Shown here in pieces: positions 22,625-32,702 of a DNA stretch of 64,000 nt. The stretch is from NCBI GenBank assembly GCA_012729015.1, contig JAAYDY010000122.1:24943-88942 (forward strand), given 5' to 3'. Both the position numbers and the translations under genes were made by a program. This stretch comes from Phycisphaerae bacterium (GTDB taxonomy: Bacteria > Planctomycetota > Phycisphaerae > FEN-1346 > JAACEH01). The number at the start of each line of letters is the position of its first letter. Positions within the stretch are counted from its first letter, which is position 1. Under the pieces are notes generated by a model that saw only the letters and a list, made by a program, of their open reading frames with translations, was not told the DNA's origin and searched no databases.

Positions 22625-25600
22625 TCACTGCTGCGCGTCGGCCGTCGGGGCGTCGGGGGAGCGGTCGGTCCAGGGGCCGGCCGGGTCGCTCACCCAGAGT
22701 TCGACGGGGTCGTCCGGCCCGCCGCGCACCAGCAGGCCCGCGGCATCGGCATGGACGGCGCCGACGGGCGTGCCGTCCGGCCGTTCGAGCAGGAACGTGC
22801 GTTGCCCGGTCTCCAGATCGCACAGGGCCTGGTAACCGGTGGTCTTGTTGTCCACTTTCCTGCTGACGCTCAGGAGAAAGCGGTTGGCGAACACCTGCGG
22901 CACGCTGACGCGCTGCCACGTGGGGTCCGAGAGCCGCCACAGTTCGCGGCCGTCGCTGCGTCGCAGCAGGGCCAGGCCCTTGTTCCATCGAACCATCAGC
23001 CGGCCCCCGTCCACCGGACTGAACTGGATCTGCTGCTGGGCGCCGGCGTCGAAGGTCCAGAGGGTGCGGCCGCTGGCCAGGTCCATGGCCTTCAGGCCGT
23101 CGGTCGGATGGATGAGCGTCAGGACGTCGCCGTCTACGAAGGCGGATCTCTGATAGTACCGTCGCGCCTGCGGTTCGCCGAGAGCGATGGGCGGCCCGAA
23201 GCGGCCGGTTTCGGCGTCGAAGATGGTGGCGGTGGCCCCCGATTCGGTGAAGACCGGCCAGCGGGACGCCCCGGGCGGGGCCCCTTGCGGCGTGAGCGTC
23301 TCGCCAAACGCGGTCCCGCTCTCGAGGTCGCCTGTGACGATGTCCCAGACGAGGACACGCTGCCGCATGAACATCGGCCGAGCGGGAATGCCCCAAACCC
23401 TTCGTCCGAATCGGGTGATGCCGCCATTGAGGCCCAGAGGGTATCCGACAGTTCGCAGCGCGTAGCCGTCGCGTGCGTCGAGCAGATAGAACGACGAGCC
23501 GGCCGCCACGGCCACGACGTCGCCGGTGTCGCCCAGTTCGGTGACGCGGGCGGCGAACTCGTTGGTGCCGCCGGCGAATTCGGCGTCGCCGTAGCGCAGG
23601 GCGCCGGTCAGGGTCTCGGATGCCCACCGGGCATCGTGTCGCGCCGCAGGTTGAAGCGCCACGCGCCACTGCAACGTGCCGTCGCCCAGGTTCACCCGGG
23701 CGATCGCGCCGCGTTCCAGCCCGTAGAGGGCGTGGCGGCCGAGCACGAAGCGGCTGTTGCGGGCGTCCTGCTCGGACAGCTCGCGACGGAACGTCCAGAG
23801 CCGCGCGCCGTCGCTGCGGCGGACGGCCGTGGCCAGCGTCCGGTTAGCCAGGACGAGGGCCTCGTGGTCGCCGACGCGGACGGCGCTCAGTACGCGAGAG
23901 GAAGCGGGAAGGTCGGCGCGCGGTACCGGGGCCAGTTGCGAGAGCTCCTCGTCCAGTTCGAGGCTCCAGGCCAGCCGATACGGTCCATCCGGCACCGGCG
24001 GCAGCGGCTCGGTCCGCTCGACGAGGTGACCGCCGGCGACACCCGCCGCGACAGCCGTCGCGGTTGTCGCGCCGCCGTCGGGCGACGGGACCGGCTCGTC
24101 GGGCGTTGCCGCGGCAGCCAGGGCGAGGGCATGCAGTTCGGCCTGCGCGGCCAGGCCCAGCCGCTCGGACACCTGGGCGGCCAGGGCCAGATACCGGCGG
24201 CGTCGCGGCCCGTCGGGTGTCAGGTGAACCAGGCGCGCCAGCAGCCGCCCGGCCTCGTTCAGGTCATCCCGGGCCATGGCCACGGCGAGCGCCTCGTCCA
24301 GCGCGATCGGAGCCGCCAGGCTGTTCGGCCATCGGCAGGCCACCTCGATCAAGGCGTCGTAGTCCCGGGCCTGCCGCGCGGCGTCGAGGGCCGCCGCGGC
24401 CCGATCGTCCCACGGGGCGTAGACGGCGCGACCGTGGCGGGCCATCAGCCGCTCGATGTGCTGCTCGGCCAGGATGCCCGAGACGCCGGTCCCGGCGACA
24501 AACGTCATCTGCACGTGCCGCAGGTCGTGCCCGTCGAAGATTTCCTGGAGGGCGCCGACGGCGGCGCGGACATCGCCCTGGGCCTCGGCCGCCCCGGCCC
24601 TGAGCATCGCCTGGCGGCAGGCGCTGTCGGGGTCCAGCGCGGCGTCGCGCAGGCGGTCCGCCAGCCTCGGCGCGAGCGTCGCGTCGCCGCCGCCGAGGCA
24701 GTGAAGGTAGAAATCCTCGTAGAGCTGGTACAGTTCGGCGGCCTGCTCGTCCAGGGGCACCCGGTCGAGCGCCTTGTCGAGGTAGTCGAGGCCCTCGGGG
24801 GTCTTGCCGATCCGCAGGGCGGCGGCCCCGAGGGTCATCCACGGCCGCGCGTCGTCGGGGCGTGCCGCCGCGGCGTCGGTGAACCGCCGCAGGGCGGTGT
24901 CCCAGTCAAGATAGTTGACCAGGTCGCGGTCCGTGGCGACAAGCAGGCCGGCCGGTCCGAGCGTAAGGTTGCCGCCGGAGAACCCTGCGGGCAACGTGGT
25001 GCTGCCTTCGAGGCGCCCGGCGGTCAGGTCGACGGCGGCGATACCCGCGGCGCTGGGCACGAGCAACTTGTCACGTGCCAGGACGGGTTCGCCGGCCGGC
25101 GGCGCGTCGAGGGCCACCGGCGGCCATGCCGCTTCGCCGGTGGCGAGGTCAAAGGCCAGAACCCTGGCGCCCCAGGCCACGCCACGGCCGCCGTCCAGCG
25201 CCAGCAGGTACGGTGCGTCCTCCGACGGGCGTTGCCACGCCAGGCTGCCGTCGAGCCAGCGGTAGGCCTCCAGGTGCGGCGACAGGATGCAGCCGGAGAC
25301 CACCAGGCCGCGGTCGGCCAGGACGCGCGGCAGGCGGGCCAGCGGCATGCCGCGGATCAGCCGCCCGCCGACGGCCGAGGCCCGTTGCGTCCGCTCGAAC
25401 GGAATCTGACGCATGTCGGCCATCGTCCGGACCCACAACAGGCGGCCGCTCAGGAGGCTCTGGGCCGCCGTGACGCCCAGGGCGTTGACCAGGACCATTC
25501 CGTCGCGCACCGCCACCGACGCGCTGACGTTGCGGGTCGTGAACGACCACTGGTTCTGCTGGCCGATGTAGCCGGCCGGGTAGCCCACCACCGGCTGCGA

Positions 25601-27010
25601 CCAGAGGAGCTTGCCGGTGCGGCTATCGAGGGCGGCGGTGTAGACCTCGCCGTAGAACGCCCCGGGCGTCCCCAGGGCGACGATGACGGCGCCGTCGCCT
25701 TCCACCGGCATGCCGTCGATGCTCAGCTCGCCGAACTCCAGCCCGGCCCGCTGCGGGTCCCAGCGCCACAGCATCCGCCCCGAGTCAGCCGCCAGCGCGT
25801 ACAGGCTCGTGTGCATGCCGCCCTGGCCCTGGTTGAACATGACGACGCCGGGGTTGTTGCCCTTGCCGTCCTCGAGCGGCGCATAGACCACGCCGCCGGC
25901 CACCAGGGGCTGGCGGGCCTGACACTCCAGGACGGCGCCGCTGATCGCTCGGGAGCCCTCCTGGCGGGTGTCGAATTGCCAGAGGAGGTCGCCGGTGTCG
26001 GCGTCCAGGGCCCGGGCAGCGTGCAGTCGCGTGACGTAGACCCTGCGGCCGTGGACGACCGGCATCACCGTGGACCCGGCGGCCACGGCGGCCCGCTGAA
26101 TCTGGCGGAACTGCATCTGGAAGTTCTGATGTGTCTGGGCATCGAGGGCCCGCAGGAAGTCGTCCTGCCAGATGATGGCGGCCGGATCGGCCGCGGGCGT
26201 GTCGCTGCGGAATCCCGCGCCGGAGGACGGTGTGGCCCGGTCGTCGGCCGGGTCGGGCACGCGGCGGAGCCACTCGGCGGCCGCAGGCGGCGTTGTGTCG
26301 CCGGGGCCGGACGGCTCGACCTGGGCCAGAGCGGCGGCGAAGTCGTCGGCCAGGTCGGACATCCCGGCGGCTCGCGCGGCCAGGGCGACACGCAGGCCCA
26401 GGGCCCGTCTCGGCAGATCGCCGGCGGGGTGCTTGTCGAAGACGAGCATGTAGTAGTAGAGAGCCAGGGCCGGCTGCGCCGCCTCGCGGCACCGGTCGGC
26501 CAGGGCCACGGCGGCATCGTCGCCCACGTCGCTCAGGAACCAATGGTGCGCCACGGTCTCGACGGCCCGGAGGTCGGCCTGCCGCCGCGCCGCCTCCCAG
26601 GCCGCGCGGGCCTCGTCGGCCACCGCCTCGCGGTAGGCCCGCTGCCCCTCGGCCGGCCAGCCGAGAACGTCGTCCACGATGGTCCGCCAGAGGGGCAGAT
26701 GCAGGTGCTCGTCGGCGGGGACCATGACGTTGGCGTGGTCGGCAACCAGGGCGGCGTAGTGTCGGGAGGCCTCGACGTACGCCCCGGCCGCGGCCAGGTC
26801 GCGCGCGGCACGCAGGTCGCGGTCGGCGGCCGTGCTGGTGTTCATCTGCGGCACGAAGGCGTCGCCCTCGGGCGTCGCGGGCTGGTCCGCCGCCTGTGGC
26901 GCGACGACCGCGTCCTGCGCCGCCGCCGGGCGGCACAGGCACATCGCCGCGGCCCATGCCGCCAGGGCACAGAGCGCCAGCCGCTGAACCGGTCTCGCAT
27001 CGCGGTGCAT
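22625..27010 (-). CDS. Large secreted PQQ-like beta-propeller / TPR protein
   Basis: A 1461-residue exported protein. It starts MHRDARPVQRLALCALAAWA with a signal peptide ending near PAAAQ. Residues about 45-250 are helical. A BamB-type PQQ-like propeller follows (ARALDADTGDLLWQFDTRQEG, DSRTGKLLWSQPV, DLATGEAAWPP). A TPR-rich middle (DARPWMTLGAAALRIGKTPEGLDYLDKAL) leads to a second propeller (GARLWTFRRELSEQ, ASGRTLWTFDAGAQQQ, ETGQRTFLLERPDG). No PQQ-dehydrogenase catalytic set was recognised. Such proteins are common in planctomycetes and are thought to be periplasmic scaffolds. TATACT at 27069-27074 (minus) with a weak GGTTTT -35 may be its promoter. Confidence 0.88.
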   Translation of the reverse strand: MHRDARPVQRLALCALAAWAAAMCLCRPAAAQDAVVAPQAADQPATPEGDAFVPQMNTSTAADRDLRAARDLAAAGAYVEASRHYAALVADHANVMVPADEHLHLPLWRTIVDDVLGWPAEGQRAYREAVADEARAAWEAARRQADLRAVETVAHHWFLSDVGDDAAVALADRCREAAQPALALYYYMLVFDKHPAGDLPRRALGLRVALAARAAGMSDLADDFAAALAQVEPSGPGDTTPPAAAEWLRRVPDPADDRATPSSGAGFRSDTPAADPAAIIWQDDFLRALDAQTHQNFQMQFRQIQRAAVAAGSTVMPVVHGRRVYVTRLHAARALDADTGDLLWQFDTRQEGSRAISGAVLECQARQPLVAGGVVYAPLEDGKGNNPGVVMFNQGQGGMHTSLYALAADSGRMLWRWDPQRAGLEFGELSIDGMPVEGDGAVIVALGTPGAFYGEVYTAALDSRTGKLLWSQPVVGYPAGYIGQQNQWSFTTRNVSASVAVRDGMVLVNALGVTAAQSLLSGRLLWVRTMADMRQIPFERTQRASAVGGRLIRGMPLARLPRVLADRGLVVSGCILSPHLEAYRWLDGSLAWQRPSEDAPYLLALDGGRGVAWGARVLAFDLATGEAAWPPVALDAPPAGEPVLARDKLLVPSAAGIAAVDLTAGRLEGSTTLPAGFSGGNLTLGPAGLLVATDRDLVNYLDWDTALRRFTDAAAARPDDARPWMTLGAAALRIGKTPEGLDYLDKALDRVPLDEQAAELYQLYEDFYLHCLGGGDATLAPRLADRLRDAALDPDSACRQAMLRAGAAEAQGDVRAAVGALQEIFDGHDLRHVQMTFVAGTGVSGILAEQHIERLMARHGRAVYAPWDDRAAAALDAARQARDYDALIEVACRWPNSLAAPIALDEALAVAMARDDLNEAGRLLARLVHLTPDGPRRRRYLALAAQVSERLGLAAQAELHALALAAAATPDEPVPSPDGGATTATAVAAGVAGGHLVERTEPLPPVPDGPYRLAWSLELDEELSQLAPVPRADLPASSRVLSAVRVGDHEALVLANRTLATAVRRSDGARLWTFRRELSEQDARNSRFVLGRHALYGLERGAIARVNLGDGTLQWRVALQPAARHDARWASETLTGALRYGDAEFAGGTNEFAARVTELGDTGDVVAVAAGSSFYLLDARDGYALRTVGYPLGLNGGITRFGRRVWGIPARPMFMRQRVLVWDIVTGDLESGTAFGETLTPQGAPPGASRWPVFTESGATATIFDAETGRFGPPIALGEPQARRYYQRSAFVDGDVLTLIHPTDGLKAMDLASGRTLWTFDAGAQQQIQFSPVDGGRLMVRWNKGLALLRRSDGRELWRLSDPTWQRVSVPQVFANRFLLSVSRKVDNKTTGYQALCDLETGQRTFLLERPDGTPVGAVHADAAGLLVRGGPDDPVELWVSDPAGPWTDRSPDAPTADAQQ

Positions 27011-27316
27011 CAGGACCGACCTCGACAGGACCACGTACACAGGGAACCGCCACCATTGCAGGATGTAGAGTATACGCCCTGGCTCGCGGCGAAAACCGCA
27101 AAATCCCTGAGCTGGCCGGCACCATGGAGGCACGTCACGTGCGTCTGGCATCTGTGCCGGTTTTAACTTGAACCGCCCGCGCGATCAGGTAGGATTTGCT
27201 CTCCGCAGGTTGTGCGCGATCGTCGCAGGGCACCTGGGGCGAGCCGGTCGGTTCTGCGGTCTCGGCCGCGGGGCGAGGACGGCGGGGCCGCCTGTCGGTT
27301 GCCCTCTTGTTCCGGG
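27011..27316. other. Divergent promoter region of PQQ/TPR and RND genes
   Basis: 306 bases between two diverging start codons. The minus strand has TATACT at 27069-27074; the plus strand has TTGAAC-16-TAGGAT at 27168-27195. No repeat family copies or extra genes were seen, which contrasts with most gaps in the window. Confidence 0.6.
27168..27195 (+). promoter_or_regulatory. Predicted promoter of the RND efflux operon
   Basis: TTGAAC (27168-27173), 16-base spacer, TAGGAT (27190-27195), about 120 bases before the membrane-fusion gene. Confidence 0.55.
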
Positions 27317-28462
27317 ATGAATGCCATGATGAGGTTGTTGGCTGTGGGCTCGGTTCTGGCCGTGCTGCTTGCCGGGTGCAAGCCGCCCGACGAGGCCGCC
27401 GTCGAACAGAAACCCACGAACGTCGAGGTGCAGGTGGTGTCGCCGCGGCCGATCGTCGACCGGCTGGCGATTCGCGGCATCATTGAGCCGTGGGTCAGCG
27501 TGCGCCTGTCGGCCGAGACGGCCGGCCGCCTGGTCTACATCGGCAAGGCCGAGGGCGACGCCGTGGCCCGCGGCGAGCGGCTGTTCGGGCTCGACACGGC
27601 CGTCCTCAGCGCCAACCTGGCGGCCGCCGAGGCCAGGGCCGAGTACGCCGTCGTCGCCCACCAGCGCGCCAAGACCATGTTCGCCGACCAGGCCGTCAGC
27701 AAGGACGAGCTGGACCGCACGAAGGCGGAGATGGATGCGGCCGTGGCGGCCGTCGAACTGGCCAAGGCCCAGCTCGCCGACGCCGACGTGCTGTCGCCCA
27801 TCGACGGCTTCTTCGACGCCAAGCTCGCCGAGGTCGGCCAGTATATGACCCCCGGACTGCCGCTGGGCGACGTCGTGGACACCCGCCGCGTCAAGGTCAT
27901 CGTCCAGGTGCCCGAGAAGGATGTCTCGTTCGTTCGGGTCGGGCAGACGATGGCCCTGGTGGTCGAGGCTCTGGGCGACGAGCCACGCCTGGGCAAGGTC
28001 CTCTTCATCAAGCAGGTGGCCGACCCCGAGACACTGACCTTCCCGGTGCACCTGGAACTGGCGAACGACGACGGGCGGATTCGTCCCGGCATGATCGCCA
28101 AGGTCCAACTGGTGCGGCGCGAGATGACCGACGCCGTAGCCGTGAACATCTTCAGCGTGGTGCGGCACGACGGCGGATACCGCGTGTTCGTCGAGGCCGA
28201 CGGCGTGGCCCGCGCGCGCGACGTCACGCTCGGGGTGTTCGACGGCGTGTTCGTGCAGGTGCTCTCGGGCCTTCGGGCCGGCGACCGCCTGATCGTCAAG
28301 GGGCAGCGGGAACTGGTGGACGGCGCCCCGGTGGCAGTGGTCGAGCCGAGCAACGCCGGCCGCCTCGACGCACAGGCCGCCGATCGGACGCAGCCCGAGA
28401 CCGCCCTGGACGACGCCGGGACGCCGGCCGGCGCCTGCTGCCAAGGAAGCCCAAGCGAATGA
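27317..28462 (+). CDS. RND efflux membrane-fusion (adaptor) lipoprotein
   Basis: A 381-residue periplasmic adaptor. The signal peptide ends in a lipobox LLAG-C21, so it is anchored by lipid. The barrel-sandwich half-motifs are present (SAETAGRLVYIGKAEGDAVARGE and VLSPIDGFFDAKLAEVGQYM), separated by a helical hairpin (ANLAAAEARAEYAVVAHQRAK). It links an RND pump to an outer-membrane channel, but no TolC-like gene is in the window. ATG at 27317 is the best start, with weak GGG upstream; ATG at 27326 is possible. It overlaps the pump gene by four bases (ATGA). Confidence 0.92.
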   Translation: MNAMMRLLAVGSVLAVLLAGCKPPDEAAVEQKPTNVEVQVVSPRPIVDRLAIRGIIEPWVSVRLSAETAGRLVYIGKAEGDAVARGERLFGLDTAVLSANLAAAEARAEYAVVAHQRAKTMFADQAVSKDELDRTKAEMDAAVAAVELAKAQLADADVLSPIDGFFDAKLAEVGQYMTPGLPLGDVVDTRRVKVIVQVPEKDVSFVRVGQTMALVVEALGDEPRLGKVLFIKQVADPETLTFPVHLELANDDGRIRPGMIAKVQLVRREMTDAVAVNIFSVVRHDGGYRVFVEADGVARARDVTLGVFDGVFVQVLSGLRAGDRLIVKGQRELVDGAPVAVVEPSNAGRLDAQAADRTQPETALDDAGTPAGACCQGSPSE

Positions 28463-31400
28463 TTATCTCCGACACATCCATCAAGCATCGCACGACGGTC
28501 GTCGTGCTGATGATCCTGATCGCGGTCGTCGGCGCGTACAGCTACGTCACGCTGCCGCGCGAGGCCGCGCCCGACATCCAGATTCCGATCATCATCGTCA
28601 CGACCACCTATCCCGGCGTCGCCCCGGGCGACATCGAGAACCTCGTCACCTACGAGATCGAGAAGAAGCTGAAGAACCTCAGCGACGTGGACGAGATGAC
28701 CTCGACCTCCACCGAGGGCGTTTCCACGGTGGCGATCAAGTTCCTGCCGAACACCGACATCGACGATGCGCTTCAGAAGGTCCGCGACAAGGTGGACCAG
28801 GCCAAGCCCGAGATGCCCAGCGACATCGACGAGCCGTCCATCACCGAGATCAACATCTCGGAGTTTCCAATCATGCTGCTCAACGTCCACGGCCCCGGCG
28901 GCCTGGTCATGCTCAAGGAAATCGCCGAGGACCTCCAGGACGACATCGAGAAGATTGAGGGCGTGCTCGAGGCCCAGATCACCGGCGACCTGACGCGCCA
29001 GATTCGCGTCGAGGTGGATCCGTACCGCCTGGCGGCGTACCGCATTCCGGTGTCCGAGCTGTTCGCCCGGATCGCCGCCGAGAACCAGAACGTCTCCGGC
29101 GGCACGATCGACATGCCCGACGCGAAATACTCGGCCCGCGTCGAGGGCGAGTTCGCCGACCCGCGCGACATCTACGATCTCATCATCGATCCGCGCGACG
29201 GACGGCCCCTGTACCTCAGCGACGTGGCCGTCGTCCGCGACACGTTCGAGGACCGCAAGTCCTACTCCCGCTTCAACGGCGCCGAGAGCATCACCGTCTC
29301 GGTCGTCAAACGGGCCGGCGCCAACATCGTCGATATCGCCGACCAGGTGCGCGGCGTCGTCGCCCGGTACCGCGGGCGGCTGCCCGAGGCCATCCAGATC
29401 GACGTTTCCCTCGACCAGAGCCAGTTCGTGGACATGATGGTCGCCGACCTCGAAAACAACATGCTCTCGGGCCTCATCCTCGTGGTTCTCGTCCTGATGA
29501 TCGTCATGGGCGTCCGCAACAGCATCCTCGTGGCCCTGGCCATCCCGTTCTCGATGATGATCACGTTCGCCATGCTGACGGCCCTGGGCATCACGATGAA
29601 CATGATCGTCCTGTTCAGCCTGATCCTCGTCGTCGGCATGCTCGTCGACAACGCCATCGTCATCGTCGAGAACTGTTACCGCCACATGCAGGAAGGCATG
29701 CCGCGCGTCCAGGCCGCCATGAAGGCCACCAGCGAAGTCGCCTGGCCGGTCATCACCTCCACGCTGACGACCGTGGCGGCGTTTGTGCCGCTGCTGGCCT
29801 GGCCCGACATCATCGGCGACTTCATGAGCTACCTGCCCAAGACGGTCATCGTCGCCCTCGTGGCCTCGCTCTTCGTGGCCATGGTCATCAACCCGACGCT
29901 CTGCGCCATCTTCCTTCGCGTGCGGCGCGGCGACAACGCGCCGCCGACTTCCGCCGACGACGCCCCGTCGTCGGGCGCCCTGGGGCAAGGCATTCTGGCC
30001 GTCTACGAACGCATCCTCTCGGTGGCCATCCGTCCGTGGGTGCGCGGCCTGATCGTGCTTGTCGGCTTCGTGCTCCTGGCGTTGTCGGCGGCAGCCTTCG
30101 TCGCGCTGAACGGCAAGGTCGAGTTCTTCCCGAGCGGCGACCCGCGCACCGCCCGCATCAACGTCACGATGCCCGTCGGCACGCCCCTGGACGTGACCGA
30201 CCAGGTCGCCCGGCGCATCGAGGAGCAGGTGCTGGCCTACCGTTACACCGACGGGGCCGACCCCGCGCACAACGTCAAGTACGTCACGACCGACGTGGGC
30301 CGCGGCGGCGGCGACATCTTCAGCGGCGGTGGCGGCGCCGACTCGCATCTGGCCGTCGTCTCGATCGAGTTCATCGACTACCTGGACCGCCGCGTGCCGT
30401 CGCGCGACACGGTCGAGAAACTGCGCGAGGCCCTCAGCGGCATGCCCGGCGTCCAGGTCCAGGTGGCCGTCGAGGAAGAAGGCCCGCCCACGGGCAAGCC
30501 CATCGAGATCGAGGTCAGCGGCGACAAGTACGAGGACCTACTGCCACTGTGCGACCGGATCAAGAGCGTGGTGCGCGGCATCGCGGGCGTAACCGACCTG
30601 AACGACGACTACGATCCGGGCAAACCGGAGCTGCGCGTCGTCGTGGACCGCCAGCGCGCGGCGCTGATGAACCTGAGCACCGGCACGGTCGCCACGTCGA
30701 TCAAGGCCGCCGTCAACGGCATGGAAGTCAGCAAATTCCGCGATGGCAACGACGACTACGACATCGTGGTCCGCCTGCCCGAGCCCTACCGCCGTACCAT
30801 CAGCGACATCGAGGCCCTGACCATCGCCGGCCCCGGCGGGCGGCCCGTGCCGCTCAGTGCTGTCGCTCGCGTCGAGTACACCTCCGGCCTGGCCGCCATC
30901 CGACGCACCGACATGCGGCGGGCCATCACCCTCACCGCCGACGTCGTCAAGGGCTACAACAGCGCCGAGGTCCTCAAGCAGGCCATGGCCGCCCTGCACG
31001 ACGTCACGCCGCCCGCCGGCTGCTACATCGCCTACCGCGGCGAGAAGGAAGACATGCAGGAGTCCGGCGACTTCCTCCTGAAGGCCGGCGTTGTCGGGCT
31101 CCTCGTCATCGCCATGATCCTCGTCAGCCAGTTCAACTCCGTCCTGCTGCCGGTCATCATCATGCTCTCGGTGCTGCTGTCGTGGATCGGCGTCTTCTCC
31201 GGCCTCACTGTCACCGGCAAACCATTCGGCCTCATCATGACCGGCCTCGGCGTCATCTCGCTCGCCGGCATCGTCGTCAACAACGCCATCGTCCTGATCG
31301 ACTACATCAACAAGCTCCGAGACCGCGGCATGGAGCCCGTCGCCGCCGTGCTCCTGGCGGGGCGCACGCGCCTGCGGCCGGTGGTGCTCACGGCCATCAC

Positions 31401-31638
31401 CACCCTGCTCGGCCTGGCGCCGATGGCCCTCGGCTGGAACGTCGATATCCGCGGCATGAGCTTCAACACCAACAGCGAAAGCAGCCTCTGGTGGGGCCCC
31501 ATGGCCGTCGCCGTCATCTTCGGACTGGCCGTCTCCACACTGCTGACCCTGGTCGTCGTCCCGGCCGTGTACATGATGGTGGACCGCCTGCGGAAGGGGT
31601 GGGACACCAAGCACCATGACGCCGCCCGGGACCTCTGA
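28459..31638 (+). CDS. RND family multidrug/efflux transporter (HAE1-like)
   Basis: A 1059-residue proton-driven inner-membrane pump. The N-terminus is MIISDTSIKHRTTVVVLMIL with the first membrane span. Two large periplasmic loops follow. The transmembrane-4 proton-relay region reads GMLVDNAIVIVEN (Asp-Asn where many pumps have Asp-Asp). The second half repeats the fold (GVISLAGIVVNNAIVLIDYINKL). Length and order are standard for HAE1/AcrB relatives. AAGGAAG precedes the ATG, which overlaps the adaptor stop. Substrates are unknown. A glycine-rich patch near GRGGGDIFSGGGGADS is unusual but lies in a loop. Confidence 0.95.
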   Translation: MIISDTSIKHRTTVVVLMILIAVVGAYSYVTLPREAAPDIQIPIIIVTTTYPGVAPGDIENLVTYEIEKKLKNLSDVDEMTSTSTEGVSTVAIKFLPNTDIDDALQKVRDKVDQAKPEMPSDIDEPSITEINISEFPIMLLNVHGPGGLVMLKEIAEDLQDDIEKIEGVLEAQITGDLTRQIRVEVDPYRLAAYRIPVSELFARIAAENQNVSGGTIDMPDAKYSARVEGEFADPRDIYDLIIDPRDGRPLYLSDVAVVRDTFEDRKSYSRFNGAESITVSVVKRAGANIVDIADQVRGVVARYRGRLPEAIQIDVSLDQSQFVDMMVADLENNMLSGLILVVLVLMIVMGVRNSILVALAIPFSMMITFAMLTALGITMNMIVLFSLILVVGMLVDNAIVIVENCYRHMQEGMPRVQAAMKATSEVAWPVITSTLTTVAAFVPLLAWPDIIGDFMSYLPKTVIVALVASLFVAMVINPTLCAIFLRVRRGDNAPPTSADDAPSSGALGQGILAVYERILSVAIRPWVRGLIVLVGFVLLALSAAAFVALNGKVEFFPSGDPRTARINVTMPVGTPLDVTDQVARRIEEQVLAYRYTDGADPAHNVKYVTTDVGRGGGDIFSGGGGADSHLAVVSIEFIDYLDRRVPSRDTVEKLREALSGMPGVQVQVAVEEEGPPTGKPIEIEVSGDKYEDLLPLCDRIKSVVRGIAGVTDLNDDYDPGKPELRVVVDRQRAALMNLSTGTVATSIKAAVNGMEVSKFRDGNDDYDIVVRLPEPYRRTISDIEALTIAGPGGRPVPLSAVARVEYTSGLAAIRRTDMRRAITLTADVVKGYNSAEVLKQAMAALHDVTPPAGCYIAYRGEKEDMQESGDFLLKAGVVGLLVIAMILVSQFNSVLLPVIIMLSVLLSWIGVFSGLTVTGKPFGLIMTGLGVISLAGIVVNNAIVLIDYINKLRDRGMEPVAAVLLAGRTRLRPVVLTAITTLLGLAPMALGWNVDIRGMSFNTNSESSLWWGPMAVAVIFGLAVSTLLTLVVVPAVYMMVDRLRKGWDTKHHDAARDL

Positions 31639-31679
31639 CCGCAGCGACGCGCGCCGACTTCGAATCAGGAACCGAACCC

Positions 31680-32702
31680 GTGAGACAGGTGGCACTCGGC
31701 AAGACCGGCCTGGCCGTCAGCGCGGTCGGCTTCGGCGGCATCCCCATCGGCCGCCTGACCGACGAGCAGGCCGTGAACGTCATCACGGCCGCCATCGACG
31801 CCGGCATCACCTTCTTCGACACCGCCTACAGCTACCCCGAGAGCGAACCGCGCCTCGGCATGGCCCTGCGCCGCCGCGACCGCGACCGACTCGTCCTGGC
31901 CACCAAGGACGGCTCCACCGACGGCGCGCTGTTTGCCCGCCACGTCGAGGAAAGCCTGCGGCGACTCGGCACGGAGCACCTCGACCTCGTGCAGTTCCAC
32001 AACGTGGCCGACCGCGAGACCTGGCAGGCCGTCATGGCGCCCGGCGGGCCCTACGAGGCTGCCTGCCGCCTCCGCGACCGCGGCGCCGTCCGGCATATCG
32101 GCGTCACCAGCCACAGCATCGACCTGGCTGCCGAGATGATCGACTCGGGATGCTTCGAGACCGTCCAGCTTCCCCTCAACTTTGTCGCTCCCGAGGCCGC
32201 GCCGCTGGTGGACCGCGCCGCCTCGCGCGGCGTCGGCTTCATCGCCATGAAACCCTTCGCCGGCGGCATGATCGAACACGGCGACCTCGCCTTGCGCTAT
32301 CTCCAGCAGTTTCCGTCCATCGTGCCCATCCCCGGCATCGAAACGCTCGACGAGCTGGCCGCGGCCGTGCGGCTCTACGAGGCCCCGCGACCGCCCACCC
32401 TCGACGAACGACGCCGCATGGACGACCTCGCCGCCGAAATCGGCAACGTCTTCTGCCGCGCGTGCGGCTATTGCCGCGGATGCCCCCAGGAGATCGCCAT
32501 CCCGATGATTCTCCGCGGGCGCAGCTTCGCGCGACGGATGCCCGCGGCCGCCGCCGAACGGGCCCTGCGACGCCACATGGCCCGCGTCGACCGTTGCACC
32601 CAGTGCCGACAATGCGTCCGCCAGTGCCCCTACCACCTCGACGTCCCGACCCTGCTCCGCGACGCCCGAGACTGGTTCAACCAGTGGACACAGACGCTCT
32701 GA
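31680..32702 (+). CDS. Aldo/keto reductase with C-terminal double 4Fe-4S domain
   Basis: A 340-residue protein. The AKR barrel has the catalytic set D47 and Y50 (FFDTAYSY), K76 (ATKDG) and H107 (VQFHNV). After residue 250 come two ferredoxin-like cysteine groups: C259/C262/C265/C268 (CRACGYCRGCP) and C306/C309/C312/C316 (CTQCRQCVRQCP). The family is known as ferredoxin-type AKRs of anaerobes; the reaction is undefined. It is 41 bases after the RND pump and may be co-transcribed. The start is GTG at 31680 with AGGAA upstream. The iron-sulfur part suggests electron exchange with a ferredoxin-type partner. Confidence 0.93.
   Translation: MRQVALGKTGLAVSAVGFGGIPIGRLTDEQAVNVITAAIDAGITFFDTAYSYPESEPRLGMALRRRDRDRLVLATKDGSTDGALFARHVEESLRRLGTEHLDLVQFHNVADRETWQAVMAPGGPYEAACRLRDRGAVRHIGVTSHSIDLAAEMIDSGCFETVQLPLNFVAPEAAPLVDRAASRGVGFIAMKPFAGGMIEHGDLALRYLQQFPSIVPIPGIETLDELAAAVRLYEAPRPPTLDERRRMDDLAAEIGNVFCRACGYCRGCPQEIAIPMILRGRSFARRMPAAAAERALRRHMARVDRCTQCRQCVRQCPYHLDVPTLLRDARDWFNQWTQTL

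Noticed and set aside
22751..27166. 1471-residue open frame antisense to the PQQ/TPR gene
   Set aside because: It mirrors a high-GC coding strand, has no recognisable domains or Shine-Dalgarno, and conflicts with clear family matches on the minus strand.
27535..30348. 937-residue open frame antisense to the RND pump
   Set aside because: Low-complexity His/Asp/Arg-rich translation typical of the complement of GC-rich genes; the RND and adaptor genes are unambiguous.
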